Shown here: one piece after another, positions 43,485 to 51,855 of the stretch | How the letters are laid out: each line of letters starts with the position of its first letter | How positions within the stretch are numbered: position 1 is the stretch's first letter | NCBI GenBank assembly: GCA_017395505.1 | Contig: JAFPUH010000017.1 | Span: 1-61,485, forward strand | Origin: Kiritimatiellia bacterium | GTDB taxonomy: Bacteria > Verrucomicrobiota > Kiritimatiellia > RFP12 > UBA1067 | Reading direction: 5' to 3' | DNA length: 61,485 bases | Translations under genes and position numbers: made by a program | Notes under the pieces: model-generated | The model's input: only the letters and a program-made list of their open reading frames with translations | The model's database searches: none | Told to the model about the DNA's origin: nothing

Positions 43485-45236
43485 TCAAGCCTGGATGGCG
43501 TCGCGCATGGACTGGTTCTCTGCCTGGATGACGGCGGAGAAGAGCTGGACGATCTGATTGATCAGCGTCTGCTCCTGCTGGAAGAGATCCTTGGTCTGAT
43601 CAAGCATTTCCTCCTCGTGCTTCGACTCGGCGCCCTGCCTCGTGGCCTCCGCGTTCTGGATGGCCGCCAGGTTGTTCGCCGTGCTCTGAAGGATTCCGCC
43701 GATCGACTGGTTGATGTTGTTGATGCCGGACAAGGTGACCATCTTGCGCTCGGCGCCCTTGAAGTCGACGCGGTTGTAGACGCGGTCCATGGTGGTATCA
43801 ACCCTCGCCCTCGACGCGGCTACGAGATCCTTCTGCTCGGACGGCGTCATGACGCCGTCCTTCGAGAGGAGCTGCGCCTCCTTGGCGAACGCCATCTCCA
43901 TGTCGTTTCTCGCGGAGGTGACCGCGGCCTGGAGATCGGCCTTGTTCGAGTTGGGCGGCGGATTGTTCAGGTTGTCGACTGCCGTCTGGTACTTGACCTC
44001 GTACTGCGCGGCGACGTCCTGGACGGTCTTGACGTAGTCTGCCTTCGCCTTGCCGAAGTCGGTCTCGGTCTGGGCGAGCTTGGCGCGGGCCTGGGTGAGC
44101 TCGTTCTGGCAGCCTTCGACGATCTTCGTCTGATCGTCATATTTCTTCGTCGCGGTATCAAGACGCCCCTTCGCATCGTTGAGATCTTTTTGGGCGGCCG
44201 TGAGCTCGTCCTTGGCGGCCTTGATGTTGGCCTCGCGAACTTCGTTGGGCTCGCTGTTGTTGATGTTGTTCTCAAGGGCGTCAAGGGCCTGCTGCTTCTG
44301 TTCAACGACGGTCGTCTTCTCGTTGACAGCCGCCTGCTCGACGTTCTTTGAACCCAAGTAGGCCGACTGGATCTCCTTCGAAGCGGCAAGGTCCGTCTCG
44401 GCCTTGACAACGGCATTCTTCGCGTCGGTGTTCGCAGAGAGCGCCTTGTTGAAGTTCTCGCCAAGGTTGCCATACTGGTCGTCGACGAGCTGGTTGGAGA
44501 AATCGGTTTCGATGCGCTGCTGCACATCGCCGCCGACCTTCGCGGAAACCTGCTCGAAGTGGCTGTTGGCGTTGGCCACGGAATCCGTCGTCTTCAGGGC
44601 TGTCGCGTGAAGCTTGGCGGAATCCGCACCCGACTGCGACATGATATTGCTCTGGGTCTTCGCCGCCACGCCCTGGCCCACCATCGTGCCGATCGAAATC
44701 GCGGCCGTGGCCGCTCCGCAGACTATGCCGACGATCATGCCGACCATAGCGGCGTCGCGCTGACTGTCGGCCTGATTCTGGATCGCATTCTGTATGGACA
44801 GGTTCTGCGCGTTGCGCAGATCGCGGGCTGCGTCACGCTGCGTCTGCGCGACATCGATCATGAGCGCCATGAGCGCATAGAGATCGTACATCGCGTGCCC
44901 CTTCGACTTGGAGAACACCTCGTTGAGGGCCGCCGCCGACTTGTCGTACATCTGGGCGATCGATTCCTTCATCTGGTTCACCTGGTCGGGCGTGAAGCCG
45001 AGACCTGTCGCGGCCAGCTTGTCCACGAGGCCTTCGAGAGTGCCCTGGTCGACCGTCGCCGGTATCTCAAGGTCTGCGGGCACGCTGACTGTCATCGTCC
45101 TCATCTCGCCATCGACGTTCGTCGTGATGTTGAATGTCGACTTGCCGTCCACGCTCTCGGCCTTGGTCACCTCGCCGAGCGAGGAGAGCACGGACTCCCA
45201 TGTCACCGCGGAAGAATTAAGTGCATTGACGTTCAT
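43485..45236 (-). CDS. sctB: T3SS minor translocator (SctB; YopD/IpaC type)
   Basis: 583 aa. One hydrophobic segment at about 162-190 (AAMVGMIVGIVCGAATAAIS) and a long coiled coil at about 270-460. The C-terminus (INNINQSIGGILQSTANNLA, then an Asn/Gln/Glu-rich helix) fits the YopD/IpaC/EspB class. With SctE it would form the pore in the host membrane. It is longer than the usual 300-400 aa because of the coiled coil. It follows the SctE gene by 19 bases with AAGGAG before the ATG, the classical yopB-yopD order. Confidence 0.78.
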   Translation of the reverse strand: MNVNALNSSAVTWESVLSSLGEVTKAESVDGKSTFNITTNVDGEMRTMTVSVPADLEIPATVDQGTLEGLVDKLAATGLGFTPDQVNQMKESIAQMYDKSAAALNEVFSKSKGHAMYDLYALMALMIDVAQTQRDAARDLRNAQNLSIQNAIQNQADSQRDAAMVGMIVGIVCGAATAAISIGTMVGQGVAAKTQSNIMSQSGADSAKLHATALKTTDSVANANSHFEQVSAKVGGDVQQRIETDFSNQLVDDQYGNLGENFNKALSANTDAKNAVVKAETDLAASKEIQSAYLGSKNVEQAAVNEKTTVVEQKQQALDALENNINNSEPNEVREANIKAAKDELTAAQKDLNDAKGRLDTATKKYDDQTKIVEGCQNELTQARAKLAQTETDFGKAKADYVKTVQDVAAQYEVKYQTAVDNLNNPPPNSNKADLQAAVTSARNDMEMAFAKEAQLLSKDGVMTPSEQKDLVAASRARVDTTMDRVYNRVDFKGAERKMVTLSGINNINQSIGGILQSTANNLAAIQNAEATRQGAESKHEEEMLDQTKDLFQQEQTLINQIVQLFSAVIQAENQSMRDAIQA

Positions 45237-45255
45237 TGTAAAGCTCCTTTCTTCA

Positions 45256-46332
45256 TCAGGCCATCTGGCCGAGGTTGTGGGCTATTTCGTTGCTCGTGTC
45301 CGTTGCGGAGGCGAGAAGCTCGGCTACCTTGCCGATGCCCGCCTGGATCTGCTGGAGAAGCTGTTCAAGCTCCTCCTCGCTTTCATCGAGGCGCTGGCGC
45401 AGCTGGGTCATGAACTTCTCGAGCTCTGTGACGTCGGCCTTCGCGTTCTCGGACCTGTGCGTATAGTACGTCGAGGCGCCACCCGCCGCCAGAGAGCCGA
45501 CCGCGACACCGGTGTTGGCGATGGTGACGATGTTCTGCACCGTCTTCGCGATGTCTACCGCAGTCTTGCTCGCATTCGCCATCGCACTGCCTGCGGCCGC
45601 GACGCCGGAGACCATGCCGCCGATGCTGCATCCGAGCGAGAGAGCCGCGATAGAGAGGTTGATGATGAGCGACGCCGCAAGCTTCGCGTTGCTGCTGGTC
45701 ATGCCGGAGTCCTTCAACGCCTCGGCCAGCTTCTCGACCATCGCGTCCATTGCGCCAGTCTCATTGAGGACGAGCGACGTAACCGCGAGAACCGCGCCTG
45801 CAATCGCAAAGCCCGCAGCCATACCGCCGGTGACGATCGTGAGCGCGACGGCGGCCGCGACCGCGAGAACCGCGCCGATCCAGCCGAAGATGCGGCTGGC
45901 CAGCGAGGCCTTCTCGGCATCCTTCATCTTCTGGATAGACTTGTCGATCTCCTTCATGCGATTGTCGTGCTCGACATCAAGCGTGGACTTCTGGAGGTCG
46001 ATGCGATCCTTCGCCATCTGCGTCTGGCGCTCTTCGTTGTCGAGCTGCAGATAGGCGATCAGCTTCGCGAGGTTGGCCTCGATCTGCTTGATGTCGGCGG
46101 GGTTGTCGAGCGCGGGCACGTTGGTTGCGCCCGTCGTCTTTCTTTCGGCGCCTCCGGTCGCAGTCGCGTTGTCGCTCTGCTTGACGTTCAGATTGGCGCC
46201 TGCAAGAATCTCAACGGCCTTGCTGATGATTTCGCGAGCCTTCGTCGAATCGCCGGCGAGCTTCGTCAGCTGCTCGGTATCGACCCCCTGGTACGGGGTT
46301 TTCGGCATGTTCGGATTGAATTCTACTCCCAT
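45256..46332 (-). CDS. sctE: T3SS major translocator (SctE; YopB/IpaB type)
   Basis: 358 aa from the ATG at 46332 (GGAGG upstream). A coiled coil at about 80-145 precedes two hydrophobic segments, about 149-190 (IFGWIGAVLAVAAAVALTIV) and 219-250. This is the YopB/IpaB/SipB architecture, and the IFGWIG entry to the first segment is typical. It inserts in the target-cell membrane as a pore subunit. The gene directly follows its predicted chaperone and has an ECF-type promoter at 46357-46381. Confidence 0.87.
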   Translation of the reverse strand: MGVEFNPNMPKTPYQGVDTEQLTKLAGDSTKAREIISKAVEILAGANLNVKQSDNATATGGAERKTTGATNVPALDNPADIKQIEANLAKLIAYLQLDNEERQTQMAKDRIDLQKSTLDVEHDNRMKEIDKSIQKMKDAEKASLASRIFGWIGAVLAVAAAVALTIVTGGMAAGFAIAGAVLAVTSLVLNETGAMDAMVEKLAEALKDSGMTSSNAKLAASLIINLSIAALSLGCSIGGMVSGVAAAGSAMANASKTAVDIAKTVQNIVTIANTGVAVGSLAAGGASTYYTHRSENAKADVTELEKFMTQLRQRLDESEEELEQLLQQIQAGIGKVAELLASATDTSNEIAHNLGQMA

Positions 46333-46356
46333 GATGTTTTCCTCCTTCGCACTGTA

Positions 46357-46381
46357 TACACGCAAGCGGGAAAAAGGTTAC
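46357..46381 (-). promoter_or_regulatory. ECF-type promoter upstream of sctE (site A)
   Basis: GTAACC (46381-46376), 13 bases, CGTGTA (46362-46357), then 24 bases to the sctE ATG. The TAA inside GTAACC is the stop codon of the sycD-like gene. Same hexamers and spacing as sites at 56174 and 56987. Confidence 0.8.
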
Positions 46382-46890
46382 GACTTTTTTTCGTCCTCCT
46401 TCGCGAGAGCGGCAAAGACATCCTCGCCGATCAGCGGACGAAGCTGCGCGGCCTTCGCGCGATACTCGCGGCCGATGTCGGTGCCGGTGGGGCAATATGC
46501 GTTCAGCGCCTCGAGGCAGCTCGCGGCGTTGCGCTTGTCACCGAGGGCGAGGAAGCACTCTGCGGCGTGGAGCTGCGGCTTTGGGTTCTCGAGATTGAGG
46601 AACGAGCAGTAGCCATAGGCGACGACAGCGTTCTGGAAATCCTTCAGCGCCTGCTGCACGGCGCCTAGGCCGAACCAGAACTTTGCGTTCAGATGATCGA
46701 ACAGCACGAGGAACTGGAAGAGTTTGAGCGCGTCTTTGAAGTTGCCGGAACGGTAGTGGCCGAATGCGAGCGAATAGACTGCCTCAAGCTCGTCATTGGT
46801 GACGCCGTTGAGCTGCTTGAGCGTCGAGCCCCTCTCGATGAGCGCCTTGACCGCTTCGGATATCTTGCCCGTGTCGATTTTCTTCTGCAT
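46378..46890 (-). CDS. T3SS class II translocator chaperone (SycD/LcrH/IpgC type)
   Basis: 170 aa with three tetratricopeptide repeats: LEAVYSLAFGHYRSGNFKDA, FWFGLGAVQQALKDFQNAV and KPQLHAAECFLALGDKRNA. This is the SycD/LcrH pattern, including the YxLAxxxYxxGxFxxA and HAAECxL motifs. It keeps the two translocators unfolded and soluble before secretion. It stands directly upstream of sctE-sctB, as lcrH does in Yersinia. Confidence 0.92.
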   Translation of the reverse strand: MQKKIDTGKISEAVKALIERGSTLKQLNGVTNDELEAVYSLAFGHYRSGNFKDALKLFQFLVLFDHLNAKFWFGLGAVQQALKDFQNAVVAYGYCSFLNLENPKPQLHAAECFLALGDKRNAASCLEALNAYCPTGTDIGREYRAKAAQLRPLIGEDVFAALAKEDEKKS

Positions 46891-46928
46891 TGCTGTTTCT
46901 CCTTGGTTGTTTAGATTTCGTGTTCGGA

Positions 46929-47738
46929 TTAAGCCTTGACGATCTCCTGGGCCTCTTCGAGAGCCTTCTTGATCTGACTGTCGATCTTGTCAAGCGACTC
47001 CCTGATGAGCCTCGAGATGTCGGTTGCGAAAGCCTTCTCGGCCTCCTTTGTGCGGTCCGCCTCGCTCTCGGGAGGCTCGACGACCCCCTTCTCCTGGCTG
47101 GCGGCCTCGCGCAGGGCCGACGACACTTCGCTCAGGGTCGTAGATCCGATGGAGGCGGTGCACTTCGCAATCTTGCCGTCCAGATCTGCTATCTTGGCGG
47201 ATGTCGACTTGATGGCGCTGTTGATCTGGTCGAGCTTCGCCTGCTCGACGCTGCGCTGCTGCTTCAGCTTCGCGATCTTCTCGCGGTGGTCGGCGCCGTT
47301 CTGCACCTCGCGCTCGACAGCGCTCTCAAGGGCCGCGATCTCAAGGTCGATCGCCGATATGCGACCCTCGGTGGCGGCCTTGTCGCCATTGAGGCCCGAA
47401 AGCTCCTCTTCCGCGGCGGTCTTCTGGCCATTGAGCGCCTCGAGCTCGAGAATCTTCGCCTTGTCGGCGGCGGAAATCCTGTCGATAAGCGAGTCGAGCA
47501 CGGTCTGCAGAATGGCGACGCGCCGCTGTGAAACGCTCTGACGGACATTCTCGTCTTCGTTCTTGAGCCTTGCGACCAGCTTCTCCAGATCGCTCATCGC
47601 ACCCGACGTCACCTTGAGCGATTCGCCGGAAAGCACAGGGGTGAGGGTGCCTTTCTGGGCGACGCCCAGATCTTCAGTGAGATTGGTCTCGGTGGTCAGG
47701 GCAGTCCTTACGCTGCCTACGTTAAGTTCTATTGCCAT
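46929..47738 (-). CDS. Putative secreted coiled-coil protein in lcrV position
   Basis: 269 aa, dominated by heptads from about residue 45 to 260. No signal peptide or hydrophobic segment, as for many type III substrates. Sequence does not place it in a family. Its position, just before the SycD-like chaperone and translocators, is that of the needle-tip gene lcrV in lcrGVH-yopBD, so a tip or translocon accessory role is possible. An ECF-type site lies 25 bases upstream of its ATG. Confidence 0.68.
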   Translation of the reverse strand: MAIELNVGSVRTALTTETNLTEDLGVAQKGTLTPVLSGESLKVTSGAMSDLEKLVARLKNEDENVRQSVSQRRVAILQTVLDSLIDRISAADKAKILELEALNGQKTAAEEELSGLNGDKAATEGRISAIDLEIAALESAVEREVQNGADHREKIAKLKQQRSVEQAKLDQINSAIKSTSAKIADLDGKIAKCTASIGSTTLSEVSSALREAASQEKGVVEPPESEADRTKEAEKAFATDISRLIRESLDKIDSQIKKALEEAQEIVKA

Positions 47739-47763
47739 GTCAGTGCTTCCTTTCTGCGGTGAT

Positions 47764-47788
47764 TACACTTCAGAGCTGAAAAGGTTTC
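47764..47788 (-). promoter_or_regulatory. ECF-type promoter upstream of the coiled-coil gene (site D, degenerate)
   Basis: GAAACC (47788-47783), 13 bases, AGTGTA (47769-47764). Ten of twelve hexamer positions match the other sites at the same spacing, and AACCTTTT is shared with sites A and B. Located 25 bases before the ATG. Confidence 0.6.
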
Positions 47789-48147
47789 ATCATCATTCCG
47801 AATTTTCTTTGTCGGTAGGCGATCTCGTCGTCTGTCGCCGGCTCGGTGGCGAGGCTTGAGCCGGCCTCAAACTCGCTCACCGGCTTGGGTCGCTGGCTTT
47901 CGATCTCGTCCCACATCTCGAGGGGATCCATCCCCCGGCGCTTCAGTTCGGCGTTCGCGGCCTCCATCTGCGCCTCGGAGAAGTGCATGGCCAAAACCTG
48001 CTCGCGCGTCAGGCCTTGGCTCTCGAGCAGGCGATCGGTCTCGCGGAAGCGAAGCCCAGCCTGTTCGACAAGACGGTTCGACTCCTCGATCGTCTTTCGA
48101 ATTCGGGCGAGATACTCTTTGGTGTCTCTATCCATGTCTTCTGTCAT
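47770..48147 (-). CDS. Small helical charged protein, first gene of translocon cluster
   Basis: 125 aa, helical and rich in Glu/Arg (DTKEYLARIRKTIEESNRLV). Unrecognised. It occupies the place of lcrG in the Yersinia order. The ATG at 48147 is eight bases after a TATAAT box, so it is probably leaderless and made by the housekeeping polymerase. Its 3' end contains ECF site D for the next gene. Confidence 0.62.
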   Translation of the reverse strand: MTEDMDRDTKEYLARIRKTIEESNRLVEQAGLRFRETDRLLESQGLTREQVLAMHFSEAQMEAANAELKRRGMDPLEMWDEIESQRPKPVSEFEAGSSLATEPATDDEIAYRQRKFGMMMKPFQL

Positions 48148-48155
48148 CAACAGAC

Positions 48156-48161
48156 ATTATA
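48156..48161 (-). promoter_or_regulatory. -10 box of the translocon cluster, leaderless type
   Basis: TATGCTATAAT with the hexamer eight bases before the ATG at 48147. Confidence 0.6.
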
Positions 48162-48580
48162 GCATATTTCTCTCATATATGCACGCGCCGGCAGAAGATT
48201 TTTTTGGAAACGCGCAGAGGCCGCGTCCGTCCAAGCGAAGCTCACGCCCTACATACATACTACTCGTTTGAGCAGCGCCAAAAAGAAAAACTTTTTTTTC
48301 AAGAACTTTCATGCCCTCCATATATAACCCCTGAAATGACCGAAAACCCTCGCAACTTTTTTTCGGCTTCTTGAAAAAATGTCTCCTCCCACTCTAATAT
48401 AGAGACAGCGCTTTCGCGAAAATCCCTCGCGCGCGTACGCGTAGGCGCCCGCGCCCACACCCGCGCCCGTTGGTATGTTATTATTCTTGTAAGTGTTATA
48501 TAGGCTAGCCCCTAAAGGGCTAGCCTTATCTAGCCAGTGTACTTGTAAGAAGCTCTAGACCGAAAGGCGTTTTGTGAATT
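48162..48580. other. Gene-free stretch with A/T runs and GC block
   Basis: No credible gene. It holds T and A runs near 48294-48370, including a 12-base inverted repeat (TTTTTTCAAGAA and TTCTTGAAAAAA), a CGCGCGTACGCG-rich block near 48430-48470, and the hairpin listed separately. Composition differs sharply from the coding DNA around it. Confidence 0.6.
48502..48526. terminator. 10-bp perfect hairpin in the gene-free region
   Basis: AGGCTAGCCC pairs with GGGCTAGCCT across CTAAA. A bidirectional terminator or protein site is possible; the flanking T content is weak (TTATCT on the plus side). Confidence 0.5.
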
Positions 48581-48919
48581 GTAAAAGTAAATGCCACTTG
48601 GAGCAAGGTAGGTGCCATTTCGGTAATAGTAAATGCCACCATGCGCAATCAAACACCCGATTGGTGGCATCTACTATTACAATTGACCGTCCGAACAAAG
48701 GGGGTTCGGGCTGGGTAAGGGGAGCTTTAGGCCTGAATCGGCTTTTCGGTAAAAGTAAATGCCACCAGAAACCCAGTTCGGTAAAAGTAAATGCCACTAC
48801 AAGGCATTTCGGTAATAGTAAATGCCACTTGGAGCAAGGTAGGTGCCATTTCGGTAATAGTAAATGCCACCATGCGCAATCAAACACCCGATTGGTGGTA
48901 TCTACTATTACAATTGACC
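48581..48919. repeat. Repeat cluster: six direct and two inverted copies of a 17-bp motif
   Basis: GTAA(T/A)AGTAAATGCCAC occurs directly at 48581, 48623, 48749, 48781, 48812 and 48854. Reversed copies sit at 48664-48680 and 48895-48911. Each reversed copy pairs with the nearest upstream direct copy as a stem of about 18 bp with one mismatch. A block of about 103 bp (48586-48688) is repeated at 48817-48919, offset 231, with one difference. No gene is supported; ORFs here are translated repeats. Confidence 0.88.
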
Positions 48920-48965
48920 CCTTTGGCATAAGAGCCAAATCGCCACCCGGGGGGAGCGCCACCGC

Positions 48966-49045
48966 CTACCCCTACGGGTAACAGCCTCTCATCCCTAGGA
49001 GTAATCACCTCTTACCCTTAGGGGTAACAGCCCGCTACCCCTAGG
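48966..49045. repeat. Four tandem units of 23-bp period around CCCTAGGGG
   Basis: Units align at TA positions 48973, 48996, 49019 and 49042, an exact 23-bp step. The core is palindromic (CCCTAGGGGTAA-like) and degenerate. The 49046-49133 remainder holds nothing I can name. Confidence 0.75.
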
Positions 49046-49133
49046 TATGCCAAAACGTGCTCGCTGCGACCAAAGAAACGCTTTCCGCACCATATTTGCA
49101 AGGCAAAAAGAGCGTTAAGGCAACAAGAGAGCC

Positions 49134-50048
49134 TTACTTTAGGTAGGATTCAAGAATGGGGCGCTTATCTTTGGAAAAGACTTTGGCTCCGACCTCATTC
49201 AAGTGGAGGCCATCCGCCCAAAGATTCAATTCATTTTGGTAGTCATTCATCCAATTGAACCATGGAATACCATATTCCACCGATATCTCATGCATCCTGC
49301 GCTCGAAATACAGCCTTGCCTCGACAGAATATCTCTTATCGCACCAAAGCATCGGCGTGGTGGTCAACACCACTTTAAAGCCCTTTGCCTGAAGCTCTTT
49401 TATCAAATTCTCCAAAACAAGTTCGCCATCGGTTGGTATGGATTTTAGCTGCCACGGCGTTCTCGGTGGACCAAATGGCGTGCCATATTCATCGGATGAT
49501 TTAAGCCTTTCGACAAGAGACTTCTTGTTTTCAAAGAAACCACCCGTCAAGCCCGAATTGGCGTTCTCGCTTCCATGCAAGATGTGTGAAACGGCAGGAT
49601 CCACCACGCCAAACTTTACACGAGTATCAAAGTCGTCAGCAAATGGCGGCATGTCCTGCCGAGTCATTAACTCGATAAGTGAAGCGGAAGCAGGTACCTT
49701 TTCCGAAAATGGCTCCTTCAATGTCGAAAAGAACTTGCTTGGCCATACGTCAATTATGATACACCTAAGATGTGGATTCAACCCGGCAATTAGTCTCGCT
49801 TTATGCGCCGTAACTGGCAAAGGCGAGGCCGACAAGCCGAAATTCCTGAGCCAGGGTATCTCCTCTGGGTCGAAATATACCTCGACGCGTGAATCGCCGA
49901 CGATTGCAGCAAGTATGTTCGTTGGACATGTCAGATCGTCCTCCAATATGCGCAACTCCTCCTTGTAGGCGAAGCGCACAAGGACGCAAATCGCCAGCAA
50001 AAACGGCACGAGGACAACACAAAGTCTACAAAGAAATCTTTTCATCAT
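49134..50048 (-). CDS. SGNH-like/AlgX-type accessory protein of MBOAT pair
   Basis: 304 aa. An N-terminal signal anchor (LVPFLLAICVLVRFAY) is followed by an SGNH-like pattern: VGDSRVEVYF with the GDS-type serine and a C-terminal WADGLHLNEVGAKVF with the Asp-x-x-His pair. Such proteins work with MBOAT acyltransferases to add acetyl groups to exported glycans in the periplasm. The start overlaps the MBOAT stop (TGATGATG). Family assignment is from motifs and partnership. Confidence 0.78.
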   Translation of the reverse strand: MMKRFLCRLCVVLVPFLLAICVLVRFAYKEELRILEDDLTCPTNILAAIVGDSRVEVYFDPEEIPWLRNFGLSASPLPVTAHKARLIAGLNPHLRCIIIDVWPSKFFSTLKEPFSEKVPASASLIELMTRQDMPPFADDFDTRVKFGVVDPAVSHILHGSENANSGLTGGFFENKKSLVERLKSSDEYGTPFGPPRTPWQLKSIPTDGELVLENLIKELQAKGFKVVLTTTPMLWCDKRYSVEARLYFERRMHEISVEYGIPWFNWMNDYQNELNLWADGLHLNEVGAKVFSKDKRPILESYLK

Positions 50049-51514
50049 CAAAACTGAAAGTATATGAAAGTCTGGCGTGGAGATATGTTGAAGACAATAA
50101 CAAAAAGCAGCACGAAGTAGACGGCATACCGCAATATGGCATTTTGCGGATATATGGCAAAGCCATACTGCTTGCGGCGATTGAACCATTCGCAAATGAG
50201 CATCACCACGGCCCATGCGAACGCATGCGGCATGCCTTGGCGCATAAGCGGGGATAACCTGAAATCGAAGCGGAACAGCATGACATCAAGCCACTGCCAC
50301 GCCTGAGACAAGTTGTCCGCCCTGAAAAACGTCCACCCCAGCATGACAACAGCAAATGTGGCGACCATACCGAACATCTCATTCATACTTGGCCACATTC
50401 TGTCTTCTGCAACGACAGCACCTGCAAAACGCCGGTTTCTCTTGAGGATCAACAGCGGAAGGAATGCAACCGCATGCACAAGCCCCCAAACGACAAAAGT
50501 CCAGTTCGCACCGTGCCAAAATCCCGAAACGGCAAATATTATGAAGGTGTTCCTTATGGTCTTGGCGAGGCCTTCCCTGCTGCCGCCTAGAGGTATGTAC
50601 AAGTAGTCCTTGAACCAAGTCGTCAGCGATATGTGCCAGCGGCGCCAGAATTCACCGATGTTGCGTGAGAAGTAGGGGGTCGCAAAATTCCTCTTCAGAT
50701 TGATGCCGAAGAGCTTTGACACGCCTATCGCTATGTCGGAGTAGCCTGAGAAATCGCCATATATCTGAAACGTGAAGCAGAACACACCGGCAACCAGAGA
50801 GACGGATGAATTGTCAGCGGCGGAAAATATGTTGTTGGCCGTAAGCGCACATCCATCCGCGACAACCATCTTCTTGAAGAAGCCCCATAGCATCTGACGG
50901 CATCCATCCACCGCAAGAGCATATTCGAAGCGCCGCGGCTTTAGGAATTGCGGCAGAAGATTTGTTGCGCGTTCAATGGGACCTGCGACCAGCTGCGGGA
51001 AGAAACTTACAAAAGCAAGGAACGCAACAAGGTCTTTCGTCGGCTCAATGTCTTTGCGGTAGACATCAATGACATAGCTTAATGCTTGGAATGTGTAGAA
51101 AGAAATGCCGACAGGAAGGATAATGTGCAAGGTTGACATATGAGCCTTGAAGCCCAGCATTTCCAAAATCGCCGCAACATTCTCTGCGAAGAAGTTGTAG
51201 TACTTGAAAACGCCAAGTATGCCAAGGTTCACGATCAAAGCAGCCGCAACAACCAATTTTCGGCTACGATTGTCAGCGAGTCTGGCCATGTGCAGGCCGC
51301 TTACCCACGACCATACGGCCGTAAGCGTGATCAGAAGAAGGAAGCGCCAATCCCACCATCCGTAGAACACATAGCTTGCAACAACTATGAAAAGGTTCTG
51401 GAGCCAAAGGCGCATCGAGGAACCGCCGCAATCTTCCCTTGGATAGTTTATGAGCCAATATGCGGCAAAAACTATCGGCAGGAACAAGTAAAAAGCCAAG
51501 GAAGTAAACGACAC
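50048..51514 (-). CDS. MBOAT-family membrane O-acyltransferase (AlgI type)
   Basis: About 488 aa with some ten membrane helices. LPVGISFYTFQALSYVIDVY, FFPQLVAGPIER, FWRRWHISLTTWFKDYLYIP and the catalytic-His FWHGANWTF are AlgI/DltB hallmarks. It passes acyl groups across the inner membrane to decorate a surface glycan. I prefer the GTG at 51514, which begins the normal SFTSLAFYLFLPIVF N-terminus; a TTG at 51550 is the longer option. Operon with the SGNH-like gene. Confidence 0.9.
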   Translation of the reverse strand: MSFTSLAFYLFLPIVFAAYWLINYPREDCGGSSMRLWLQNLFIVVASYVFYGWWDWRFLLLITLTAVWSWVSGLHMARLADNRSRKLVVAAALIVNLGILGVFKYYNFFAENVAAILEMLGFKAHMSTLHIILPVGISFYTFQALSYVIDVYRKDIEPTKDLVAFLAFVSFFPQLVAGPIERATNLLPQFLKPRRFEYALAVDGCRQMLWGFFKKMVVADGCALTANNIFSAADNSSVSLVAGVFCFTFQIYGDFSGYSDIAIGVSKLFGINLKRNFATPYFSRNIGEFWRRWHISLTTWFKDYLYIPLGGSREGLAKTIRNTFIIFAVSGFWHGANWTFVVWGLVHAVAFLPLLILKRNRRFAGAVVAEDRMWPSMNEMFGMVATFAVVMLGWTFFRADNLSQAWQWLDVMLFRFDFRLSPLMRQGMPHAFAWAVVMLICEWFNRRKQYGFAIYPQNAILRYAVYFVLLFVIVFNISPRQTFIYFQF

Positions 51515-51599
51515 TTGACCTGAACATCCCTTCTTTTGCCGCGATTCCAATGCGTACTCCGCTTAGCGGCAAAGAATAAGCGGCGCACTCTCAAAATCC

Positions 51600-51730
51600 T
51601 GTCTTCTGAGGGGCACCGCTAAGAGCCCAAGGTAAAACCGGAATAGAAAGTGCGCCGCGTGGATATTGCACCACACGTGCGCACAGCCGTATTTCGCCTT
51701 ACCTTTAAGAAATTAGCGGTTTCTCAGAAA
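51600..51730 (-). ncRNA. Structured RNA candidate, 6S-like rod
   Basis: Five nested helices: 51604-51610 with 51723-51729 (7 bp), 51616-51622 with 51713-51719 (7), 51629-51635 with 51699-51705 (7), 51650-51655 with 51679-51684 (6), 51659-51662 with 51671-51674 (4). Between the third and fourth helix is a symmetric 14/14 bubble, the shape of 6S RNA. A TATAGT box at 51739-51734 would start transcription at the first helix on the minus strand. Shorter than typical 6S RNA (about 130 against 180 nt). It may instead be a leader of the MBOAT gene. Confidence 0.5.
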
Positions 51731-51733
51731 GCT

Positions 51734-51739
51734 ACTATA
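51734..51739 (-). promoter_or_regulatory. -10 box of the structured RNA
   Basis: TATAGT on the minus strand. The predicted start about six bases downstream coincides with the 5' base of the outermost helix. No clear -35 hexamer. Confidence 0.45.
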
Positions 51740-51855
51740 CGCTGTTGCGTACGTTGCACGGGTTAGGTTGCCCACCCCGCGCTTTTCTCCACTCCACTTC
51801 ACCCGAAGTGTGGGAGCTACGGCCGGCTTTTCCGCCCGACCGGTATGTCAAAGAA
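51740..51855. other. Remainder of gap before hepT-like gene
   Basis: No ORF supported. A 6-bp hairpin (CACTTC/GAAGTG, 51795-51810) without a T-run lies after the hepT-like stop and could be a weak terminator. Confidence 0.35.

Noticed and set aside
48555..48981. Two overlapping frames with repeated WHLLLPK or KSKCHLEQG products
   Set aside because: Both are translations of the 17-bp DNA repeats on either strand; no start context.
48162..49133. Replication origin
   Set aside because: The region is repeat-rich with A/T runs, but I see no cluster of DnaA boxes and no dnaA, dnaN or parAB neighbours.
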